A stretch of 64,000 nucleotides of DNA from Nocardia higoensis NBRC 100133 (GTDB taxonomy: Bacteria > Actinomycetota > Actinomycetes > Mycobacteriales > Mycobacteriaceae), in assembly GCF_000308595.1 (NCBI RefSeq), contig NZ_BAGA01000185.1:1-64000 (forward strand). Reading direction: 5' to 3'. Position numbers and translations under genes: made by a program. Under the pieces are notes generated by a model. It made no database searches and was not told where the DNA came from. It worked only from the letters and a program-made list of their open reading frames with translations. Of this stretch, positions 57,710-64,000 are shown in pieces (position 1 is the stretch's first letter; each line of letters starts with the position of its first letter).

Positions 57710-58363
57710 TCATCGCCGCTCGGCGGCGATATGCTCGGGGGCCGCGTAGGCCCGGAGGAAGGTGTCCACCGCGTTCTCGGCGATCAGGCGCACATCCGCT
57801 GCGGGAACATCGCGGGTTCCCATCCGCGACCGCGACTCCGCCGACGCTGTCAGCAGGCCCAGAAGTTGTTCGGCGGCGCGATCCGGATCGCAAGGCCGCA
57901 GTTGCCCGTCGAGCACCAATCGAGCCAGCCGATCCGCCATCGCCGGCCCCAATCGGTCCGCGGTGCGGCCGTGCACCACATCGATCAACTCCGGAAACTG
58001 TGCCACCTGTGCGTAGGTCAACCAGCGCAAGGCACGCGAGCGGTGCTCACAGCAGATCGACAGTATGTCGCGTGCTACCTCGTTCAATGTTGTCCGCAGG
58101 TCGGCGATCGGCGTGCGCAACCGGTCGACCACCGCCAGATTGGCGGCGAACACACTCTCGGCCGTCGCCGCCATCGCTTCACCGAAGACCTGCTGTTTAT
58201 CCGCGAAGTGGTTGTAGACGGTTTGTTTGGACACCCCCGCTGTCTCCGCGATGTCCTGCACGCTCGCCCGGTCGTATCCCTGGCATGAAAACACCTCGAA
58301 CGCCGCTTCGAGAATCGCTCGCCGTCTGTCGATCCTGCCCCGTGAGGCCTGTGCGTCACCCAC
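57710..58363 (-). CDS. TetR family regulator
   Basis: A 217-residue repressor. The HTH is at about 15-60 (AILEAAFEVFSCQGYDRASVQDIAETAGVSKQTVYNHFADK), with a C-terminal TetR_C_7/AefR-like domain containing CCEHRSRALRWLTYAQVAQFPEL. It is convergent with the ABC/OsmC operon. Its upstream region holds AGTCCAGTTGACT (58404-58416), a short inverted repeat that could be its operator. The gene upstream of it on the same strand is a decayed FAD oxidoreductase, perhaps its former target. Confidence 0.82.
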   Translation of the reverse strand: MGDAQASRGRIDRRRAILEAAFEVFSCQGYDRASVQDIAETAGVSKQTVYNHFADKQQVFGEAMAATAESVFAANLAVVDRLRTPIADLRTTLNEVARDILSICCEHRSRALRWLTYAQVAQFPELIDVVHGRTADRLGPAMADRLARLVLDGQLRPCDPDRAAEQLLGLLTASAESRSRMGTRDVPAADVRLIAENAVDTFLRAYAAPEHIAAERR

Positions 58364-58516
58364 CCCCGAACTGTACCCACCGCGCCATAGTGGCAGACCC
58401 GTGAGTCCAGTTGACTGATCGGTGCCGCGCGAGGGCGGTGGCTCTGTCGCTGTGTCTCTGGCGAGAGCAAAGTCGCGTTCGGGGAACGCAGAGGCAGCCC
58501 GCGCGCTGTGCCGGTG

Positions 58517-59948
58517 TCAGACGCCGTGGGTGCCGACGAGCTGGTTCCATCGTGCGCGACTCGGACCCCCGTGTGGTGGTGTGAAGTCCGGGTGCTCGGC
58601 GAGCCAGTCGGTGACGCGCTGCCGGATCTCCGGCGCGGCGCAGGCCTCCTCAGGCAGAGCCATCAGGTGGCGCACCCGGGCTCGGGCGCGCATCACCTGC
58701 GGATCGTCCAGCGCGCACCATGGGATCGCGGCGCGGATCGCGGCCGCCGCTTCGTTGATTCGGGACCGGCGGGTTCGGGATCGCCCGGACCCAAGGCGTG
58801 TCCGAGCCGATGCGCACCGGCCTTGTCGGCTGCGACCTGGTAATCGAACCACAGCCCGAGGGTGTCGGTGATCCACTGGTGGTGTTCGACGACGAGTTCG
58901 GCATCGGCCGGTCGATCGGCGCGCGGGCGGCCACCCAGGCCGCGGTGCGCAGTACGAACGGAATGCCCATCCCGAACGTGGGATTGGTGTGCAGGACGCT
59001 GTCACCCACGCCGAGTAGTCCGGTGACGATCGGCCCGCCCTGGTCGACCGGGGCGGTGCGGCGGTTGTCGAGCCCGGCCATCACCCGCACCGAGCCGACC
59101 GGATCATGCGGCAAGGCAGACCATTCGGCGCGACCGGGAACTCTCTGGTCACCGCCTCGAACACGGCGGCATCGCGCAAAGCCGTGCGGGTCGGATCGCC
59201 GGTCGACACCGACAGATAGACCGCGAACATACGGTTGTCGCTGGGAAATACACCGCCGATGGCGAAGGGTGTGGAGCCGCCCGGCGCCGTCGACTCCGGT
59301 CGTCGCGGTGCGTCCGGACGCAGTCGATACCACCGGCAGAAAAAGGCGATGCCGGTGCGGTGGCTGTCGACGACAGGGGTGCGGGCGCCGTGGCGAATCA
59401 GCCAGCCGGGTATCGGTGACTTACGGCCCGCCGCGTCGATGACCAGTTCGGCGGTGAGCACCCTGTCCGGGCAGTGGACGCCGGTGACGTGCGGGGTGTC
59501 CGCGCGTCGGTCGACCGTCAGCCCCGTCGCCTGCGCGCCTCGGCGGAACGTGACTGCGGGCTGAGGATGGAGGGCCTCGCCGAGCGTGCGCTCCAGGACG
59601 ATGCGCCGCGCCTGGATCGTCACCAGGTCGTCGTCTCCGGGCCGCCGCGGCGGGTGCTGTGGGAAGCGGTCGAACTCGTGTCGCTCCTCAGCGCCCGATC
59701 GCAGCATTGCCGCGTACACATCCGGCGCCTCGGCGCGCAGCACCGAACGAATCGAGGGCGAGCAGGCTGTGCGGCTGCGTCGCCTGCGGAACACCGGGCC
59801 GACGCCAGTCGAAGAAGTCGGATTCGAGATCCGCACCGGCGCTGCGGCCGTCCTTCTCCAGAACGGCCACCTGATGTCCGCGTCTATCCAGAAACAGTGC
59901 GACCGCCGATCCCGCAATCTCGCCGCCCACGACAATGATCCGCGCCAT
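58517..59948 (-). pseudogene. Frameshifted FAD-dependent oxidoreductase
   Basis: On the minus strand, pieces of one flavoprotein monooxygenase follow in order but in different frames. MARIIVVGGEIAGSAVALFL (from 59948) is the FAD-binding start. Then come ERTLGEALHPQPAVTFRRGA and ELVIDAAGRKSPIPGWL (about 59600-59390), FPVAPNGLPCRM, then in another frame VTGLLGVGDSVLHTNPTFGM (about 59020; the GD motif), and last DDPQVMRARARVRHLMALPE and DWLAEHPDFTPPHGG (58720-58560). At least three frameshifts are needed. The first glycine motif also has Glu where Gly is usual (GGEIAG). It is a decayed gene, or an unusually error-rich stretch. Confidence 0.75.
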
Positions 59949-60234
59949 GTCGCAACCCCAATCCGATCGATGCCCGTGGACCTTACGTGTGACAGCCGCG
60001 GATGGGCCCGCTATAGCTCACCTCGAGCGAAACGCGGGGGCTGTGCAGGCGATGAATTCGGGGACTGTCGGCCGTCACATCACTCGAACGATCCGGCCGG
60101 TCAACCGAGGGCTGGTTCGGCACCGGTGACGCCCGGCGATGGACCTGGTGTTCGTCGTCCTCGGCTCGGTCGGACTGCTCCGCACTACCGCACGCACAGC
60201 CGCGGTCACCGAGGTGCGGAAAAGCGATCCGTTC
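59949..60234. other. Intergenic, nothing clear
   Basis: Between the FAD pseudogene and the secreted-protein gene. No convincing gene, repeat or promoter pair seen. Confidence 0.3.
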
Positions 60235-60708
60235 TCAGTACACCGTGAAGGTGGTGACGCTCGCCGCGTGCGGCAGGTCGGTGGTGAGGGTGAATTCCAC
60301 CCGGCCCGGACCCGGGGCGAGGCGGAGGTTGGCGATCTGGGGCGCGAGCCACCAGAAGGGGAAGCCGTTGCCCGCGCCGAGGAAGGCCGAGCCCGATCCG
60401 CTTGCCCCGGTGTCGAGGTTGCGCCAGTGCACCGTGGGGGTGACCGAGCACCAGGGCGCGGGTACGCCGAGCACCTTCAACCAGCCTTTGAGCTGGAGAT
60501 CGACCACACCGGGGACATCGCCGTCGGGATAGACATTGCCGACGGCCCACACATCACCCGCGCATCCGAGACCGTGGGCGGCCGTGGTGGCCAGGGGGAG
60601 TTCGATCGGCAGATAGTTGCTAGCCCAGGCGGGGGAAGCGGCTCCGATCGTCAGTGCGGCCGTGGCGGCCACGACAGCGGACATCCTGCGTAGGTGTGTG
60701 GTGTCCAT
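60235..60708 (-). CDS. Secreted hypothetical protein
   Basis: A 157-residue exported protein. The signal peptide has core MSAVVAATAALTIGAAS and likely cleavage at AWAS-N. The mature part is about 125 residues, beta-rich, with two cysteines (GLGCAGD, PWCSVTP) and a region of aromatic residues (FPFWWLAPQ). I do not recognise a family; it resembles small secreted actinobacterial proteins of immunoglobulin-like or cell-surface type. The start is uncertain between 60708 and 60684. It is a single gene followed by about 285 bp without a gene. Confidence 0.62.
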   Translation of the reverse strand: MDTTHLRRMSAVVAATAALTIGAASPAWASNYLPIELPLATTAAHGLGCAGDVWAVGNVYPDGDVPGVVDLQLKGWLKVLGVPAPWCSVTPTVHWRNLDTGASGSGSAFLGAGNGFPFWWLAPQIANLRLAPGPGRVEFTLTTDLPHAASVTTFTVY

Positions 60709-60900
60709 GACCTGGCTATCGGCGTACATCTCCGTTCGTTACCGGGTGGCGCCGCGGCCGAGGATTCCGCCTGCGAGGTTTCACTAAATCTAAATTGTTC
60801 CCGAAGGTGGGCTTTGTTGTTCCCGGGGGAGTGCAGCCCCAGACTCGGGAGTGTTGATCGCAGGAGCGGTCCGTTCGTCGGGTGGTGGAAGGGAGCAGAG

Positions 60901-60954
60901 ATGGCCGAGTCGTGTTGTCGCGGCTGCCTGCTCGCGACCGCTTGTCGCCACTGA
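60901..60954 (+). CDS. Cys-rich upstream reading frame, candidate leader peptide
   Basis: An ATG with GGAAGGGAG upstream opens a 17-codon frame encoding MAESCCRGCLLATACRH, with four Cys in 17 residues, ending 130 bp before the ABC operon. It is followed by two strong hairpins. Cys-clustered short frames in actinobacteria can act as cysteine-responsive attenuators, so this may couple the downstream transporter to cysteine supply. The frame is seen; the role is inferred and could be chance, since GC-rich DNA easily makes short frames. Confidence 0.4.
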   Translation: MAESCCRGCLLATACRH

Positions 60955-60988
60955 ATTCTTTCCCCGACTTTCCCTGTCAAACCGCTGT

Positions 60989-61011
60989 GCGCGTGCCGAA
61001 CAGGCGCGCGC
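60989..61011 (+). promoter_or_regulatory. Leader hairpin 1
   Basis: GCGCGTGCC/GGCGCGCGC, 9 bp with one G-U pair and a GAACA loop, between the Cys-rich frame and the ABC operon. Confidence 0.55.
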
Positions 61012-61012
61012 C

Positions 61013-61070
61013 GCCCCGCGGTGCTCCTGACGATCCGCCGCGTGGCCGGGTGCAGGGGCCACCGCGGGGC
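61013..61070 (+). promoter_or_regulatory. Leader hairpin 2, next to the ribosome site
   Basis: GCCCCGCGGTG (61013-61023) pairs perfectly with CACCGCGGGGC (61060-61070) across a 36-nt loop; the 3' arm ends 4 nt before the GAGGAG ribosome site of the ABC binding-protein gene. Confidence 0.55.
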
Positions 61071-61084
61071 TTCGAGGAGTCCGC

Positions 61085-62743
61085 ATGTCAGAACACAGAT
61101 TCCGGCGGGTCGGCGTACTGCTGGCCACCGCCGCCGTCTTCGCCGCCGCCACCCTGAGCGGGTGCTCGGCCTCGGGCCATCAGGTCGGCGCGGGCGACGA
61201 CGGCGGTACCCCGGTCGCCGGCGGCACCCTGAAGTTCGCGGTGCTCGACGCACCGGCGAACCTCGACCCGCATTCGGGCAGTTCCTATCCCGAATCGCTC
61301 ATCACCAGCAATATCTCCGACAAACTGACCTACCAGAACCCGGAGACCGGCGAGATCGAGCCGTGGCTGGCGAAGAGCTGGGACATCAATCCCGAGCTCA
61401 CCGAGTTCACCTTCCACCTGCGTGACGACGTGACCTTCAGCGACGGCACGAAGTTCACCGCCGACTCGGTGAAGGAGAATTTCGACCTGCTCGGGCGCGG
61501 CAACAAGGAACTGGGCATCGTCCCGGTGACCGCGTACTGGGTCGGCTATGTGGACACCACCGTCATCGACCCGGTAACGGCGAAGGTCACTTTCGATCGC
61601 CCGAACGCCGGTTTCCTGCAGGCGGTTTCGCTGTACTTCTCCGGCATTCTCGGGCACTCCACCCTGCAACTGCCCAAACTGGAACGCAGCCTGCCGCAGA
61701 ATCTGGTGACCACGGGACCGTTCACCGTCACCGAGCACGTCTACCAGCAGCGCACGGTGTTGCAGAAGCGCCCGGACTACAACTGGGCGCCCGCCAGTCG
61801 CAAGCATCAGGGCGCGGCCTACCTCGACACCGTGGAGATCAGCGTCATCCCCGAGGCGGGTGTGCGCACGGGTGCGCTGCGCGCCGGTGAGGTCGACGCG
61901 ATCCTGGACGTGAACAACACCGACGAGGCCCCGCTCACCGCCGAGGGCTACCGCCTCGTGCCGCAGCTGATTCCGGGCCGCGACATCTCCCTCGATCTGA
62001 AGACGGACCTGTTCCCGACCAACGAACTGGCCGTGCGTCGGGCGATCCTGCTGGGCTGGAACCGTCCGGCGCTGGAGAAGACGGTGCTGACCGACAGCTA
62101 CGCGCTGTCCAGCTCGGTGGTCTCGCGCCGGGTACCCGGCTGGGTCGACTTCTCCGACAAGCTGGTCCAGAACCGCGAGGAGGCCGAACGCATCCTCGAC
62201 GAGGCGGGCTGGCGCAAGGGCGAGGACGGCATCCGGGTCAAGGACGGCCGCAGGCTGGCGTTGCGACTGCTCGGCATCAACAACCTGGTCAACAACAAGC
62301 CCGCCTACGAGCTGATCCAGCAGGATCTGCGCAAGATCGGCATCGAGATCGAACTCAACGTCCTGCCCATCCCGGACTACCAGGCCGCCGCCACCCAGCA
62401 GCAGACCTGGAACATCCAGGTGGCCAACCAGAGTCGCGCCGACATCGCCGTGCTCGAACAGGTCTACTCGCCGCAGTACACGAACATGTCCAAGCTCGCC
62501 CCGGAGAACCCGGCCTACCAGCGCGCCATCGACGTGCTCAGCGCCGTGAGCAAGACCCTCGATCCGGCGAAGCGAGCGGCCGCGGCCGAAGAGGCGCAGC
62601 GCTTCCTGCTCGAGGAACAGGTGCTCACCGTGCCGGTCTACAACCCGGCCCAGGTGACCGCCGCCGCCCCGCGGGTGCACAACATCGGCTACGAGGCGCA
62701 GTCGCGCAACGTCTTCTACGACACCTGGATCGAGCCGAGGTAG
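61085..62743 (+). CDS. Dipeptide/nickel-type ABC substrate-binding lipoprotein 2
   Basis: A 552-residue SBP_bac_5 protein. The signal peptide ends at lipobox LSGC (about 27). GGTLKFAVLDAPANLDPHSG and TGEIEPWLAKSWDINPEL, then FTFHLRDDVTFSDGT, define the family. It is a paralogue of the binding protein at 52943 (shared IPEAGVRTG, PNAGFLQA/PNAQFLQA), but the early Cys is replaced, so the ligand may differ. The GAGGAG site precedes the ATG. It heads an operon that continues past the window end and may be controlled by the upstream Cys-rich frame and hairpins. Confidence 0.83.
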   Translation: MSEHRFRRVGVLLATAAVFAAATLSGCSASGHQVGAGDDGGTPVAGGTLKFAVLDAPANLDPHSGSSYPESLITSNISDKLTYQNPETGEIEPWLAKSWDINPELTEFTFHLRDDVTFSDGTKFTADSVKENFDLLGRGNKELGIVPVTAYWVGYVDTTVIDPVTAKVTFDRPNAGFLQAVSLYFSGILGHSTLQLPKLERSLPQNLVTTGPFTVTEHVYQQRTVLQKRPDYNWAPASRKHQGAAYLDTVEISVIPEAGVRTGALRAGEVDAILDVNNTDEAPLTAEGYRLVPQLIPGRDISLDLKTDLFPTNELAVRRAILLGWNRPALEKTVLTDSYALSSSVVSRRVPGWVDFSDKLVQNREEAERILDEAGWRKGEDGIRVKDGRRLALRLLGINNLVNNKPAYELIQQDLRKIGIEIELNVLPIPDYQAAATQQQTWNIQVANQSRADIAVLEQVYSPQYTNMSKLAPENPAYQRAIDVLSAVSKTLDPAKRAAAAEEAQRFLLEEQVLTVPVYNPAQVTAAAPRVHNIGYEAQSRNVFYDTWIEPR

Positions 62744-62747
62744 CGCC

Positions 62748-63923
62748 GTGACCCGATATCTTGCGGTACTGCGTTATCTCGGCGCCAAGATCGCCCAGGC
62801 CCTGTTCGTGGTGTGGGGCGCTTACACCGTGACCTTCGTGCTGCTGTACGCGCTGCCCTACGACGCCGTCGATGTGCTCTTCGGCCCCGGTGAGGCCGAG
62901 ATGATGAGCGAAGCGGACAAGGCGCGGGCCAGGGAGTATTACGCGATCAGTGGCGATCTGCTCGGGCAGTACCTGAACCGGCTGGGCCATGCGGCACAGG
63001 GCGACTTCGGTGCCTCGACCCGCACCGGGGAACCCGTGTGGCCGCTGGTGCTCTCGGTGCTCCCGCAGACCGCCGCCCTGGCCGGTCTGGCATTGCTGCT
63101 CGCACTCGTGCTGGCCTTCACGATCGCTTTCACCGCGGTCTGGACCCGCAGCGAGCGGCTGGCGAACCTGATCGCCTCGCTGCCCGCCGCCGGGGTGTCG
63201 GTGCCGGTGTTCCTGGTGGGCCTGGCGCTGTTGCAGGTGTTCTCGATCCAGCTCGGCTGGTTCCCGCCGATCGGCAACGGCGGTTTCGACACCATGATCC
63301 TGCCCGCGGTGACCTTGGCGATCCCGGTGTCGGCGCCGATCGCGCAATTGCTGGTGACCAATATGGACGAGGGCCTGCGCTCGGGGTATGTGACCGTCTC
63401 GATTGCCAAGGGCTCCACCAGGTTTCGCGTCCTTTCCCGGGAGGTGCTGGTCAATGCGGGGCTGCCCGCGCTGACCATCGCCGGAGTGACCTTCGGAAAT
63501 CTGCTGGCGGGCACGGTGATCGTCGAGACGGTGTTCTCCCGCTCGGGACTGGGCAGGCTGACCGAGACCGCCGTGCGCACCCAGGACGTGCCGCTGGTGC
63601 AGGCCGTGGTGGTCTTCGCCGCGCTGGTGTTCGTGCTCGTGAACCTGGCGGTCGACCTCGTCTATCCGCTGCTGGATCCGCGCCTGCGTGCCCGGTTCGC
63701 CACCAACGGCGAGGGTGTCACGAAGAGCGGCTCCGGCGAGGAAGCGCGGGCCGGCGACGAAGGTCACGCCGCCACCAGCGGCGCCGTCCCGGCGGGTGGC
63801 GCGGCCCGGACCGACGCCCACCTCGGCTCGAAGGGCCGGGTCGCCGAGAAGGTCCTGGCCGCCACGAAGGGCGAGATCGGAACGACGGGGCGGATCGGCA
63901 CGACCGAGGAGGTGACGGCATGA
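62748..63923 (+). CDS. Dipeptide/nickel-type ABC permease (DppB-like) with C-terminal tail
   Basis: A 391-residue permease. The first roughly 315 residues form a normal DppB-type domain with six hydrophobic segments, VWGAYTVTFVLLYALPYD, VETVFSRSGLGRLTETAV and the usual end AVDLVYPLLDPR. Unlike its paralogue at 54581 it then has about 70 extra residues of Gly/Ala/Thr/Glu/Lys-rich, probably disordered sequence. The stop overlaps the start of the next gene by 4 bp. Confidence 0.85.
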   Translation: MTRYLAVLRYLGAKIAQALFVVWGAYTVTFVLLYALPYDAVDVLFGPGEAEMMSEADKARAREYYAISGDLLGQYLNRLGHAAQGDFGASTRTGEPVWPLVLSVLPQTAALAGLALLLALVLAFTIAFTAVWTRSERLANLIASLPAAGVSVPVFLVGLALLQVFSIQLGWFPPIGNGGFDTMILPAVTLAIPVSAPIAQLLVTNMDEGLRSGYVTVSIAKGSTRFRVLSREVLVNAGLPALTIAGVTFGNLLAGTVIVETVFSRSGLGRLTETAVRTQDVPLVQAVVVFAALVFVLVNLAVDLVYPLLDPRLRARFATNGEGVTKSGSGEEARAGDEGHAATSGAVPAGGAARTDAHLGSKGRVAEKVLAATKGEIGTTGRIGTTEEVTA

Positions 63924-64000
63924 CGGCCGTCGCGGTTCCCGCCCCTGGTTCGGTGCCTGCGCGAGTCGTCGGTGCGGTGCGCTCCACGGCCCGGGCCGCG
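63920..64000 (+). CDS. Start of the second ABC permease (DppC-like), truncated by window
   Basis: The ATG at 63920 overlaps the DppB-like stop (ATGA) and opens MTAVAVPAPGSVPARVVGAV and on to the window end. Only 27 codons are visible, a polar N-terminus like that of DppC proteins. Identity as the partner permease is inferred from operon order. Confidence 0.5.
   Translation, partial: MTAVAVPAPGSVPARVVGAVRSTARAA

Noticed and set aside
1..64000. CRISPR array, insertion sequence, integrase or prophage genes
   Set aside because: No regularly spaced repeats, transposase, integrase or phage structural genes were seen; the remnants at 44910 and 52391-52946 lack inverted repeats or target duplications that I can identify.

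Overview
The window is about 70% GC, with dense, mostly 4-bp-overlapping operons, many GTG starts and a few TTG starts. Gene content (rubber oxygenase Lcp, F420-type oxidoreductase, LppP/LprE-like lipoprotein, many TetR regulators, heterodimeric ABC exporters, Tat substrates) points to an actinomycete of the Mycobacteriales, most likely Nocardia or a close relative. The genus is inferred from content; no rRNA or tRNA is present.

Layout. 1-2760: an unknown protein coupled to a CHAT-domain peptidase-like protein. 2766-7931: an operon on the minus strand (DUF4242-like protein, acyl-CoA-dehydrogenase-like flavoprotein, sulfonate/nitrate-type ABC transporter), headed by a leader peptide of the actinobacterial sulfur/cysteine type and diverging from a TetR gene across one shared operator. 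8107-11173: a saccharopine-dehydrogenase-like reductase, then a four-gene cluster best read as cobalt-type thiocyanate hydrolase (beta, alpha, gamma) plus its accessory protein. 11218-13082: secreted protein, lipoprotein and a small protein. 13106-16803: heterodimeric ABC exporter pair 1. 17109-19068: PIN-domain protein and TauD-type dioxygenase. 19199-22885: osmoprotectant (OpuC-like) ABC transporter. 22931-26312: two-component locus with a degenerate kinase-like partner and an orphan LuxR HTH protein. 26645-33183: single genes (membrane protein with DUF4190, MFS exporter, F420-type oxidoreductase with divergent TetR, ATP-grasp protein).

33277-40643 is a tight five-gene operon: SWIM zinc finger, unknown 459-aa protein, VWA protein, MoxR AAA+ ATPase and a 959-aa DUF5682-type protein with a TraB/TIKI-like half. 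It looks like a conserved but functionally undefined MoxR/VWA system and is the best candidate for novel biology here. 41226-44911: ABC exporter pair 2. 45402-46643: Lcp rubber oxygenase. 46711-52345: TetR and a divergent aromatic meta-cleavage operon (C-C hydrolase, extradiol dioxygenase, FAD hydroxylase, Tat-exported amidohydrolase), with three copies of one operator. 52391-52946: a gene graveyard holding ends of an MFS gene, an lcp copy and an unidentified gene. 52943-57637: dipeptide/nickel-type ABC genes with OsmC and SnoaL-like proteins. 57710-60708: TetR, a frameshifted FAD-oxidoreductase pseudogene and a secreted protein. 61085-64000: a second dipeptide/nickel-type ABC operon cut by the window edge, preceded by a Cys-rich upstream reading frame and two hairpins.

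Theme: several loci fit acquisition of sulfur and carbon from unusual sources (organosulfur uptake with a cysteine-type leader, thiocyanate hydrolysis, TauD dioxygenase, rubber and aromatic-ring cleavage). Alongside these sit stress and conflict-type modules (CHAT, MoxR/VWA).
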